A DNA stretch of 33,715 bases, taken from CAWELS01 sp964468205. Lineage in GTDB: Bacteria; Acidobacteriota; Terriglobia; Bryobacterales; Bryobacteraceae. The position numbers and the translations under genes were made by a program. The notes under the pieces were generated by a model, which was given only the letters and a program-made list of their open reading frames with translations, did not search any database and was not told where the DNA came from. The stretch spans positions 1-33,715 of the forward strand of contig CAYXVG010000065.1 of assembly GCA_964468205.1 (NCBI GenBank), given 5' to 3'. Below, one piece after another: positions 1 to 8,150 of the stretch; position 1 is the stretch's first letter; each line of letters starts with the position of its first letter.

Positions 1-2154
1 CTCCTTGATAAGATTGCCGGCGCCGTCGACGTATTTCATGATCCAGAGTATGTAGCGCATGTCGACATGAATGGTACGCGTAATGGCCGGGATGAAGTCC
101 CAATCCGCAATGATGCTCTCCCAGTTGCCGTCGAAGACCAGTCCCACAAGCTCCCCCCGGCCGTTCAGGGTGGCCGAGCCGGAGTTGCCTCCGGTGACGT
201 CGAGGGTTGTGAGGAAGTTCACGGGCACCGAGTCCAGGCCTTTCACGTAGTACTCGCCGAACTCGCGATTTTTGATCAGCTCGAGTTGCTTCTTCGGTGC
301 GTCAAACGGATCTTCGCCGGTGTCTTTTTCGAGAATTCCTTTGAGGGTGGTAAATGGCCTGTAGTAGACGGCGTCCCGCGGGGAGTAGCCCTTCACGCTG
401 CCGTAGGTGACGCGAAGGGTGCTGTTGGCGTCCGGGTAAAGCGGCCGCCCCTGGCTGTCATAGAAGGCCATCAGCGCGCGCATATACTCCGGACGGACTT
501 CACTGAACCGGCCCGTCAGGTCCTTGTCATAGCGTTCCTGTTCCATGTCGCTTTCGTAGAGCTTGACCGCGAGCTGGATGAAGGGGTCGCCGCTCTCTTC
601 GAAGCGGGCCGGCGGGGCTTCCATCCAAGCCAGGCGTTGTTCTTCTTTGTCCAGTCCGGTTTCGGCGTACATCCTGTCAAGACGGGCGGCCAGTTTGGTC
701 TCGTCCACGGAGGAACCGCTGATCCCGAACCAGTCATCAAACGGCTTTACATGAACCGGCGCCGCCTGCACCGCGTAGCGCTGAATGAAGTGCTTCCAGA
801 CGGCCCTGTCGACCTCTGGCGAGTAGGTTCTCGAAACTCGCTGCATCTGCTCCCGGATGCGCGTCAGATCCCGGTCCTGGTAACCGGATTCGCGATCCAT
901 GTCCGGTTTCTGGCGTTCGCGGGCAAGCCGGTACAGCGTGCGCGCGGCGCTCAGAAGCGCGGAACGGCCGCCGAGGTAGCCGTAGTAGAGATCTTTCTCC
1001 TGCTTCTTCTGGCTTTCGGCGATGAGCTGCCGGAGACGGTCCATGGTGGACTGGTATTTCGCTTTCCTGGCGGAGTCGCTCCGAATCCATTTCTGGAGGT
1101 CTTCTTCCATCGACTCCTTACGTTCCAGAACGTCACTCTTGGCGAATCCGTTCAGCATGCCCTCGTAGTTCTTCGCCGCGTTATTCAGACTGGCGACGGT
1201 TGAGGCGTACTTGATTTTCGCCTCTGGCCGTTCGGCAGTTTGGCGTGCGATAATTTCCAGCCACTCCTCGAACGCCTTTTTTCTGGCCGGATAGTACCAC
1301 TCGATGACGTTCTCCACTTCGCTGGAGAGGCGGTAGCGGTTGGTGCTGCCAGGATAGCCGGCCACCATGATGAAATCGCCGTCCTTCACACCAGCGTCCG
1401 TGGTTCTGAGATAGTGCTTCGGCCGGAAAGGGACGTTTTCCTTCGCGTAATCGGCCGGGCTGCCGTCCGGGCCGACGTAGGCGCGGTAGAAGGAATAGTC
1501 GCCGGTGTGGCGCGGCCACATCCAATTGTCGATGTCCCCGCCATATTTTCCGATGGGCCCGGCAGGGGCGTGAACGAGCCGCACATCGCGAATTTCCAAC
1601 TGCTTGATGAGCTCATACTCGACGCCGCCATAGTAGCTGGATACGCTGCACCGGTGTCCCTCGTCCTCTTCGCAGGCGGCAATAAGCCTCTTTTTCTCGC
1701 TTTCGATCGCCTCATAGCGCTCGAGCCCAACGGCGCCGGCCGGCACGGCCGCCAAGATCTTGCCGGTCACGTCCTCCACGGCCACGGTCACGAGCACGCG
1801 GCTTCCCGGCGCCGCCGGCAGTTCGCCGGCTTTCGATTTGGCAAGGAAGCCATTCTGCAGCAGGTTTCTGCTTTCGGTCGAGTTGTGCTGAATAGAGCTG
1901 TAGGCGCAGTGGTGGTTGGTAATCACCAGCCCCTCGGGCGATACGAAGGAGGCGGTGCAATTGCCGAGCCAGATGACGGCGTTCATGGGGTGGTCCAGGA
2001 GATCGGCCAGTGCCGCGGGGTCGCCTTCCATTCCCAGAGCCTTCAGCTTTTCCTGAATGGCGGGCAGTTGTTTCGGCCGCCACATGCCTTCATCGGCGAG
2101 GGCGGCGCCCTGAATCGTCAACGCAAGTAAAACCAGTCCGGTCAGCTTCTTCAT
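1..2154 (-). CDS. S46 family dipeptidyl-peptidase (DPP7/DPP11 type), nearly complete, 3' end off the window
   Basis: This is an exported serine exopeptidase that removes dipeptides from peptide N-termini, probably in the periplasm. The frame is open from ATG 2154 to base 1 (718 codons). Residues 1-20 are a Sec signal peptide ending in ALA, followed by the S46 hallmark GMW at 23-25. The triad expected for the family is present: His82 in TNHHC, Asp219 in the stretch DNWMWPRHTGD, and Ser658 in TGGNSGS. Eighteen residues after the Ser lies Gly; in characterised enzymes this site is Gly in DPP7 (hydrophobic preference) and Arg in DPP11 (acidic preference), so DPP7-like specificity is inferred. The visible C-terminus (RYILWIMKYVDGAGNLIKE) matches the family end, so only a few residues are missing. 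It lies downstream of, and is not overlapped by, the M64 gene on the same strand end; 88 bases separate them. Confidence 0.95.
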   Translation of the reverse strand, partial: MKKLTGLVLLALTIQGAALADEGMWRPKQLPAIQEKLKALGMEGDPAALADLLDHPMNAVIWLGNCTASFVSPEGLVITNHHCAYSSIQHNSTESRNLLQNGFLAKSKAGELPAAPGSRVLVTVAVEDVTGKILAAVPAGAVGLERYEAIESEKKRLIAACEEDEGHRCSVSSYYGGVEYELIKQLEIRDVRLVHAPAGPIGKYGGDIDNWMWPRHTGDYSFYRAYVGPDGSPADYAKENVPFRPKHYLRTTDAGVKDGDFIMVAGYPGSTNRYRLSSEVENVIEWYYPARKKAFEEWLEIIARQTAERPEAKIKYASTVASLNNAAKNYEGMLNGFAKSDVLERKESMEEDLQKWIRSDSARKAKYQSTMDRLRQLIAESQKKQEKDLYYGYLGGRSALLSAARTLYRLARERQKPDMDRESGYQDRDLTRIREQMQRVSRTYSPEVDRAVWKHFIQRYAVQAAPVHVKPFDDWFGISGSSVDETKLAARLDRMYAETGLDKEEQRLAWMEAPPARFEESGDPFIQLAVKLYESDMEQERYDKDLTGRFSEVRPEYMRALMAFYDSQGRPLYPDANSTLRVTYGSVKGYSPRDAVYYRPFTTLKGILEKDTGEDPFDAPKKQLELIKNREFGEYYVKGLDSVPVNFLTTLDVTGGNSGSATLNGRGELVGLVFDGNWESIIADWDFIPAITRTIHVDMRYILWIMKYVDGAGNLIKE

Positions 2155-2242
2155 AGGTTTGTCCTAATTTCAAGAATCCCACGCGATGCGGGGAGACGCA
2201 AAACGGGCCCTGGGTGAATTCCGAATTCCAGATAGGAATGGT

Positions 2243-3838
2243 TTAGGGCAAGTATGAGTCGATGACGCGCTCGATGGCGTGGCGGCAGGCGGCGCAAAAA
2301 CCGACTTCGTCGCGGGTGAACATCAGGCAGTCGACCTGGGAGCGGTAGTATCCTTCAGCCGAGTAGTTCGCGCCCTCAAAGGCGCCCACCTGACCTGCGT
2401 ACTTCGCTTTGCCGAGGCGCTGTGTCGTCCAGCGCTGCTCCTCGCGGAACAGGGCTTCCAACTCCTCTTCGGGAGCGTTTTGGGCCCGCAACGTTTTGCG
2501 CTTCGCCTGGACTTCTTCCAATCGTTTTTCGAATTCCCGTTTTGGCCATGGAGTTGGCAGCGGGATGCCGTGTGTCAGCAGATCACTCCACTTTGGCGTC
2601 TTCGGATTCTTCGTGACGTTCAGCTCCCACGGTTCGGGGACGCTGGGATCAATCTGATACGCCACCTCGGAGGTGTAATACTCGTCGGCGAGCCCGGCGA
2701 AGTGGTGTCCGAATTCATGCACCACAAGGTACTCCATGAAACCATTGTCCGCGGCCCCCGTCGCATAAAGATTATAGATTCCGCCGCCGCCGTACTTCCG
2801 GTCGTTCACGAGCACAATGAGGAACTCGTACGGGGCCGCCGCGGCGATATCGCGCAGGCGCTTGTTGTCGAACACTAGAACGTAGCGCTCGCTGCCGAAG
2901 GCGTCGTAGGCGGCGCCGATTGCTGAGTCCCGCTCCACTCCATTCGACGGCCGCGCGATCCCGCTTTCTTCGGACGGAGTATCGATCACCCAAACGTTAA
3001 AATCGCGCCGCCGCTCGCGGAATGGGGATACCTGGAAGAGCGCTTCGGCCGCCCGCTTCGCGTCCCGCCGCCACTTGCTCATCTCCGCCTTCGTGTAGCC
3101 GTCGCCGAGGAGCAGAACATCCACCTTGTCAGGCGGTGGTCCATTGTTCACCACGCTCCAGACGCCGTCGTGCACGGGATTGCTCACCGGCTGCGCCGCA
3201 TCAACATCTACGGTTTCGGTCCATGCCGGCTGGAACTCGTTGTCCGAGTTCCGCTTGCCGATGGTGATCCTCACCGGAGCCTTGGGAAACGGGAACCGCA
3301 CGCTCTCGTGCAACTCGCGGGTGCGCTCTTTCGCCTCCGCCGTGGTTTCCCATTCTCCGTAGATGCTCGCAAACCCGCGGGAATAGAGCAGTTTGCCGGT
3401 GGCGGCGTCGCGCACGGACACATTGTACTTGCCAAGGTTCAGCATGTCTTCGGTCTTATCGAGCGGTCCCGGCCATTCGCCTTCACGGTAGACGCCATCG
3501 AGACGGAAGCGCTCCTCGCTGGCAGATCCCGAATGCACGTAATCCACACGCATGGTAGCCGGAGTGCCCGCCAACTCCTCTCCGGTAATGAACTCCGCCA
3601 CGAGGCGCCGCTCTTCTTCCGTCATTTTGGCGGCGTAAGACTTCATGGAACCGGATTCCATCGAGAGCAACACCGCCTCGGCCGGCATCGTCTGGAGCAT
3701 GCGGATGTCCGGGGTGTGGCCGGCCTTCTCCGGCTCGTGACAGTTCCCACAATATTGGCGATACAGACCGCTGCCGCGCTCGGGGGGCGCAGCCATCAGG
3801 GCCGACGCGAAGACCAGAAACGGAAGCAGCAGACGCAT
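2243..3838 (-). CDS. Exported M64-type zinc metallopeptidase with N-terminal cytochrome c domain
   Basis: The 531-residue product starts with a signal peptide (about 1-17). A c-type haem domain follows, with CGNCH at 30-34 and a later Met in GSMKSYAAKM as possible distal ligand; its tail resembles the small haem domains found on acidobacterial exported dehydrogenases. The C-terminal half carries HEFGHHFAGLADEY from His374, the HExxH-type zinc site and DEY of the M64 (IgA peptidase) family, and a closing CxxC in FCAACRHAIE typical of that family. The middle section (about 95-230) looks like the beta-rich N-terminal domain of M64 proteins. Activity would be periplasmic or extracellular proteolysis. 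The haem domain is not part of the usual M64 architecture; substrate and role of the haem are unknown. It is transcribed divergently from the lysozyme-fold gene at 3921. Confidence 0.88.
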   Translation of the reverse strand: MRLLLPFLVFASALMAAPPERGSGLYRQYCGNCHEPEKAGHTPDIRMLQTMPAEAVLLSMESGSMKSYAAKMTEEERRLVAEFITGEELAGTPATMRVDYVHSGSASEERFRLDGVYREGEWPGPLDKTEDMLNLGKYNVSVRDAATGKLLYSRGFASIYGEWETTAEAKERTRELHESVRFPFPKAPVRITIGKRNSDNEFQPAWTETVDVDAAQPVSNPVHDGVWSVVNNGPPPDKVDVLLLGDGYTKAEMSKWRRDAKRAAEALFQVSPFRERRRDFNVWVIDTPSEESGIARPSNGVERDSAIGAAYDAFGSERYVLVFDNKRLRDIAAAAPYEFLIVLVNDRKYGGGGIYNLYATGAADNGFMEYLVVHEFGHHFAGLADEYYTSEVAYQIDPSVPEPWELNVTKNPKTPKWSDLLTHGIPLPTPWPKREFEKRLEEVQAKRKTLRAQNAPEEELEALFREEQRWTTQRLGKAKYAGQVGAFEGANYSAEGYYRSQVDCLMFTRDEVGFCAACRHAIERVIDSYLP

Positions 3839-3859
3839 GAGGCTCTCTTAGCTCACGTT

Positions 3860-3893
3860 AGCAGATCGACCTGCTCCGATCTTGGTCTATACT
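3860..3893 (+). promoter_or_regulatory. Divergent intergenic control region with near-palindrome and -10-like box
   Basis: Between two divergent genes lies AGCAGATCGACCTGCT (3860-3875), a 16-base near-perfect palindrome with one mismatched pair. A -10-like TATACT sits at 3888-3893, about 17 bases before a GGAGAGGG ribosome binding site. No good -35 hexamer is seen, so an activator or another sigma factor is possible. Function is inferred from position only. Confidence 0.35.
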
Positions 3894-3920
3894 CTTACGA
3901 ATGACTCTGGAGAGGGAACG

Positions 3921-4838
3921 ATGAGTACTATTGTGCTTGCCAAGGGAGCTCGCGGAGAGGTAGTCCGGCAACTGCAGTCGGGCTTGGTGGCGCGCGAGGT
4001 ACCGCTCGAACTTGTCGACGGTATTTACGGGAACGATACCGAAGCAGCAGTGCAGGTTTTCCAGCAACTCCGGGGCCTGCCAATTACCGGCGAGGTCGAT
4101 ATCGTCACTTGGCGCGAGGTGCTTGGCTTCGATCCGCCCGCGGCGGGAGATCGCTGCCTGCAACTGACGGCGGCGTTTGAAGGGCACGGATTCAGCGCCG
4201 CCCACGGCAATTGGGATGGCGCCGGGCTTACCTGGGGAATCATCGGCTATACGCTCAAGTATGGCTGGATCCAGAAGATCGTGCTGAACGTGAACCGCGA
4301 TCACCCAGAACTGGTTGCCGAGGCGTTTGGCTCCAACGCGAACAAACTGTTGAGGATGATGACAGCGCCACGATCCCAGGCTGTGGAGTGGGCCGACAGC
4401 ATCAGCATCGGCGCAAACAAGACCGGACTTGCGAAACCGTGGCGGGACGCCTTCGCGCGTTTCGGCGACTTCGCCGAGGTTCGGGAAGAGCAGTGCCGTA
4501 TCGCCCTGGGCGAATTCCTGCAGCCCGCAGAGCGCACTGCGAGCGAGCAGCGCCTCGCCACTTTGCTCGGACTCGCACTTTGCTTCGACATTCAGGTGCA
4601 GAACGGAGGCATCAAGGCCCGGGCGCGGCAGGCGATCGACGCCGAGTTGGCGGCAAACCCGGTTTCGACGGAACGGGAACGCCGCGTTCTGATCGCCAAC
4701 GCCGTGGCCGATGCCTCGTCCGCGAAGTTCCGTGAAGACGTGCGCACCCGTAAGCTCACCGTGGCCACCGGCGCCGGCAAGGTCCACGGCCGGACCTACG
4801 TGTTGCGCAACTGGGGACTCTCCGAGTGCCCGTTTTAG
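3921..4838 (+). CDS. Peptidoglycan-binding domain protein with lysozyme/chitosanase-like fold
   Basis: Start is ATG 3921, chosen because GGAGAGGG precedes it; a TTG 13 codons upstream lacks a site. The 305-residue protein has an N-terminal PG_binding_1 domain (about 5-68; GDxxG-like repeat pattern VDGIYGNDTEAAV). The rest resembles the lysozyme-superfamily chitosanase fold: Glu87 in AAFEGHG, Asp99 in NWDGAGLTWGIIGYT, comparable with the Glu/Asp pair and the G-G-I-I-G stretch of GH46 chitosanases. It would then cleave a beta-1,4 amino-sugar polymer, peptidoglycan or chitosan. There is no signal peptide or TM helix, so export is unexplained; a phage-derived endolysin or holin-dependent release is an alternative. 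Family assignment of the catalytic part is from motif similarity only. Confidence 0.65.
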   Translation: MSTIVLAKGARGEVVRQLQSGLVAREVPLELVDGIYGNDTEAAVQVFQQLRGLPITGEVDIVTWREVLGFDPPAAGDRCLQLTAAFEGHGFSAAHGNWDGAGLTWGIIGYTLKYGWIQKIVLNVNRDHPELVAEAFGSNANKLLRMMTAPRSQAVEWADSISIGANKTGLAKPWRDAFARFGDFAEVREEQCRIALGEFLQPAERTASEQRLATLLGLALCFDIQVQNGGIKARARQAIDAELAANPVSTERERRVLIANAVADASSAKFREDVRTRKLTVATGAGKVHGRTYVLRNWGLSECPF

Positions 4839-4924
4839 AGGACCGGCTCTTCGGATTCCCGTTTCTTTTTACTGGCTTACGGCCGTGAGGTGTTATCCTG
4901 GACCATGTGCCGGGAGGGCCTCGG

Positions 4925-7531
4925 ATGATTGGGAGGGTACTCTCCCATTACGAAATCAAGCGACAGCTCGGACAGGGCGGGATGGGCGCCGTATACCTAG
5001 CCGAAGACCGGCGCCTGCATCGTCTTGTGGCGCTGAAGTTCCTTGCCCCATCGCTGATCGCATCGCCAGAAGCCAAGGCCCGCTTTGAGCGGGAGGCCCG
5101 GGCCGTCTCTGGCTTAAACCATCCTAATATCGGGGTTCTTTACTCTATCGAGGAATTGGAGGAGCACACGTTTCTGGTTCTGGAATACCTCTCCGGCGGT
5201 ACCCTCCAGCAGATGTTGGCGAGTCTGCGTTCGGTGGACCGGGGGCTGCCATTGGCAAGCGCGATTCGCTGGACCTCCGAAATGTCGGCCGCCCTCGGCC
5301 ACGCGCACCGCAAAGGAATCATTCATCGTGACGTAAAGCCCGGAAACGTGATGTTCGACGAAGAGGGCCGCGTCAAACTCACCGATTTTGGGTTGGCCAA
5401 GCTCGGCGAGGGCGCGGATGTCACCGGTACCGGCGAAACTCTCGGGACGCCAGCGTACATGTCCCCTGAACAGGCCCTCGGCTGCGGGGCGGTGGACTGC
5501 CGGTCCGACATTTTTTCTCTCGGAGTGGTGATTTACGAAATGGTCGCCGGGGTCCGGCCGTTTCAGGCCGGGACCCAGATCGGAGTCTTGCACCAGATCC
5601 TTCACGAGGCTCCCGCTCCACCGCGGCAGGTGCGGCCCGACCTGCCGCCGGCACTCGAACAGGTGATCCGCCGCTGTCTCGAGAAGAAGCCGGACGACCG
5701 CTATCAGAGCATGGAAGAGCTTTCGGCCGATCTTGGCGTGAGCGGTGACGACGGCTCCGCGGCCAGCTTCCATACCGCGACCATCTCCATAGGGGGCCGC
5801 GGCGCGGTTATGAGTTCCCATTCTCCGGAGTTCGGCAAATGGCGGCGACACGGACTAGCTCTTCTGGCTCTCGCTGTGCTAGCCATTTGCGCCGGACTGC
5901 TATTTACCCCACTCGGACGGATGATTCTGCCGGGCCCCGTTTCCGCCGAGCAGCGGAAGCTGGCCGTGCTCCTGTTCGACAATGTCGGGGACGACCCGGG
6001 GCAGCAGGCATTCTGCGACGGCCTGACTTATTCGCTTACTGGATCTATTACTCAATTGGGACGGTTCAACGATTCTTTGTGGGTGGTGCCGGCCAGCGAA
6101 GTCCACCGTGAGTCCGTATATAGCGTGCGCGAGGCCCGCGGCGCCTTCGGAGTCAATCTTGCACTTACCGGCAGCGTGCGCCGCTCCGCGGAGAACGTAA
6201 ACGTCACGGTGAACCTAGTGGACGCGGTAGATGCGCGGCAGTTGGCGTCCCGAACGCTGGATGCCCCCTTGGCCGAGTTGCCAACCCTCGAAAACCGTCT
6301 GGTCGAGGCTGTCGGCCGCATGCTCGAGTTGGAGATCACCGACCAAGTGTTGTCCGGAGGCGGCGCCACGCAGGTAGCCTCCGCCTACGAACACTACCTG
6401 CAAGGGCAGGGGTACCTGCAACGATTTGACAAGCCAGGGAATCTCGACCGTGCCGTGGAAGCTTTTGACGCCGCACTCAAAGCCGATACCGGATATGGCC
6501 TGGCCCGTGCCGGCCTCGGGCAGGCTTACTTGGCAAAGCACACAGAAAGTTATGAAACGCAGTGGCTTGCGAGAGCGCAAGTGGAGAGTCAGCGGGCAAT
6601 TGCCATTGACGACACGCTGGCGCCGGCGCACGTGAATCTCGCTAGCTTGTTCGTGCGAACGGGCCGCCACGACGAAGCTGTCGAGGCCGGGCGCCGCGCC
6701 GTGGATCTCGATCCGCTCAATCCGGAAGCATATAGGGCGCTGGCCGACGCCTACTCGGCCGCGGGACGGGATTTCGACGCGGAGGCGACGTACAGGCAGG
6801 CGATCGACCTGCTGCCGGAAGCCTGGCTGCCTTACAGCCAACTTGGCGTCTTCTATTTGAACCGCAATCGGTTCGAGGAGGCGGAGTCGGCGTTCCGCAA
6901 GGTGACGGAATTGGCGACGGACAACGAATCCGGCTACCGGAATCTGGGCGCCGTCTATCAGCTTACCGGCCGCTATGAGGAGGCCGAGGCGATGCTCGAG
7001 AAGGCGGTGGGTGTGCGGGCCACGGGTGACAACCTCTCGAACCTCGGCACTCTCTACTTCAGTCTCGGGCGATTCAAGGAAGCGGCGAAAGCGTACGAAC
7101 GGGCGGTTGTCCTGAGCCCGTCGGCGGCCATCATTTGGGGCAATCTCGCCGACGCCTACGCGGCGGTGCCACAGCTCGCAGCCAAGGCTCCGGAGACGTA
7201 TCGCCACGCCATCAAAGTCGCCGAGCGGCAGCTTGCGATCACGAGAAAGGACCCCGGCCTGCTGCTTGGGCTGGCGGTATACAGCGCGAAGGTCGGCGAT
7301 AGCCCAGAAGCCCTCGAATACCTTGGTGCGGCCCGGGAGTTGATGGGCGCCAACGCACAGGTAAACTATCAGGCGGCAATTGTTTATGAGCTTTCCGGGG
7401 ATCGCCGGCAGGCGCTCTCCTTGTTGAAAGACGCCGTCGCCGCCGGATTTCCAGTGGAGGCAGCTATGCGAGACCCGCAACTTTCGCAGCTAACTGCAGA
7501 CCCTGATTTCAGGAGTCTGGCCGCCGAATAG
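4925..7531 (+). CDS. Membrane Ser/Thr protein kinase with TolB-like and TPR extracellular region
   Basis: Start ATG 4925 follows GGGAGGG; a GTG at 4907 is in frame but would overlap that site. The 868-residue protein has a full Hanks-type kinase domain (about 10-270): glycine loop GQGGMG, VALK Lys38, HRD at 134-136, DFG at 154-156, SPE at 180-182. A single TM helix is at about 310-328. The outer part begins with a TolB/adenylate-cyclase-type domain (about 340-470, RKLAVLLFDN... LTGSV), then roughly ten TPR-like helical pairs to the C-terminus. This is the common acidobacterial sensor-kinase layout: cytoplasmic kinase, periplasmic protein-interaction arm. Substrates are unknown. The next gene begins 24 bases later and is probably cotranscribed. 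Confidence 0.93.
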   Translation: MIGRVLSHYEIKRQLGQGGMGAVYLAEDRRLHRLVALKFLAPSLIASPEAKARFEREARAVSGLNHPNIGVLYSIEELEEHTFLVLEYLSGGTLQQMLASLRSVDRGLPLASAIRWTSEMSAALGHAHRKGIIHRDVKPGNVMFDEEGRVKLTDFGLAKLGEGADVTGTGETLGTPAYMSPEQALGCGAVDCRSDIFSLGVVIYEMVAGVRPFQAGTQIGVLHQILHEAPAPPRQVRPDLPPALEQVIRRCLEKKPDDRYQSMEELSADLGVSGDDGSAASFHTATISIGGRGAVMSSHSPEFGKWRRHGLALLALAVLAICAGLLFTPLGRMILPGPVSAEQRKLAVLLFDNVGDDPGQQAFCDGLTYSLTGSITQLGRFNDSLWVVPASEVHRESVYSVREARGAFGVNLALTGSVRRSAENVNVTVNLVDAVDARQLASRTLDAPLAELPTLENRLVEAVGRMLELEITDQVLSGGGATQVASAYEHYLQGQGYLQRFDKPGNLDRAVEAFDAALKADTGYGLARAGLGQAYLAKHTESYETQWLARAQVESQRAIAIDDTLAPAHVNLASLFVRTGRHDEAVEAGRRAVDLDPLNPEAYRALADAYSAAGRDFDAEATYRQAIDLLPEAWLPYSQLGVFYLNRNRFEEAESAFRKVTELATDNESGYRNLGAVYQLTGRYEEAEAMLEKAVGVRATGDNLSNLGTLYFSLGRFKEAAKAYERAVVLSPSAAIIWGNLADAYAAVPQLAAKAPETYRHAIKVAERQLAITRKDPGLLLGLAVYSAKVGDSPEALEYLGAARELMGANAQVNYQAAIVYELSGDRRQALSLLKDAVAAGFPVEAAMRDPQLSQLTADPDFRSLAAE

Positions 7532-7555
7532 CTACATAGATTAGAGGAGAACACG

Positions 7556-8089
7556 ATGAGCAAAATGAACCAGATTGCGGTTGTCGTCACCCTTGCTGCG
7601 CTCTGCAGCCTGCCGGCTTTCGGCCAGCGCCGCCCAAGAATCAATGCGCCGGAAGCCCGGCAGGCGACCGTCAGCGTCGCGAAAACGGGGAACACCCTCA
7701 GCTTCGACGGCTGCACCAATGGCCCCGCCTGCCGTTCTGAGGCGGTGACACCCAGCCCGGGCGACATCGTTCACACCGTTGTTTGGGACATCGATATAGA
7801 GGGAGAGCGGGTGGAAAATGTCGAGGTCAACTTCAAGAATGGCGTCACCCCGTGCTACGTGGTGACAAGCGAAGGCAAGTTCAGGAATGCGATGGGGATA
7901 CGCGGGCGGCGGGTACAGGCGCGGAAGGGTTTCGTGCGCTGCCGCCTCAAGACGCGGGGCTGGAGCGAGAATAGCGATGGCAACGTGATCCAGGCCCTCG
8001 ACCGCGAGGAGTACGCGTACACGATCAAGGTGGTCACGGACGCGTCGACCTACGAGGTCGACCCAATCGTCATCGTCCGCGGCTTCTAG
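7556..8089 (+). CDS. Small secreted cysteine-containing protein of unknown function
   Basis: I do not recognise the family. The 177-residue product has a Sec signal peptide (about 1-23, cleavage likely after AFG). The mature part is predicted beta-rich and has four cysteines (DGCTNGPAC, TPCY, VRCR), enough for two disulfides in the periplasm. RBS is AGAGGAG before ATG 7556; an ATG three codons later is an alternative. It follows the kinase gene by 24 bases on the same strand, so it may be a ligand, partner or output of the kinase; that link is only positional. Confidence 0.8.
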   Translation: MSKMNQIAVVVTLAALCSLPAFGQRRPRINAPEARQATVSVAKTGNTLSFDGCTNGPACRSEAVTPSPGDIVHTVVWDIDIEGERVENVEVNFKNGVTPCYVVTSEGKFRNAMGIRGRRVQARKGFVRCRLKTRGWSENSDGNVIQALDREEYAYTIKVVTDASTYEVDPIVIVRGF

Positions 8090-8113
8090 CGGCGGGCACG
8101 ATTGCTCCCTTGG

Positions 8114-8150
8114 TCTGCGGGCTGACGCGATCGCAGCTCAAGCCCGCAGA
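8114..8150. terminator. Perfect 10-bp inverted repeat between convergent genes
   Basis: TCTGCGGGCT at 8114-8123 pairs exactly with AGCCCGCAGA at 8141-8150; the 17-base loop holds the palindrome GCGATCGC. It lies where two genes converge, and the right arm lies in the last codons of the minus-strand gene. There is no T tract on either side, so an intrinsic terminator is not certain; transcript-end protection or a protein site is possible. Confidence 0.45.

Noticed and set aside
67..1203. 378-codon plus-strand open frame
   Set aside because: It lies opposite the S46 peptidase, whose catalytic motifs are all in the minus frame; the plus translation has no recognisable domain.
1240..2130. 296-codon plus-strand open frame
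   Set aside because: Antisense shadow of the S46 N-terminal half in GC-rich DNA.
4907..4924. GTG start for the kinase
   Set aside because: It would place the GGGAGGG site inside the gene and adds six non-conserved residues.
6215..7480. 421-codon minus-strand open frame
   Set aside because: Opposite the TPR region of the kinase; Arg/Val/Gln-rich with no domain.
8126..8133. GCGATCGC as a HIP1-type repeat
   Set aside because: One copy noticed in this context; no evidence of over-representation, and this is not a cyanobacterium.
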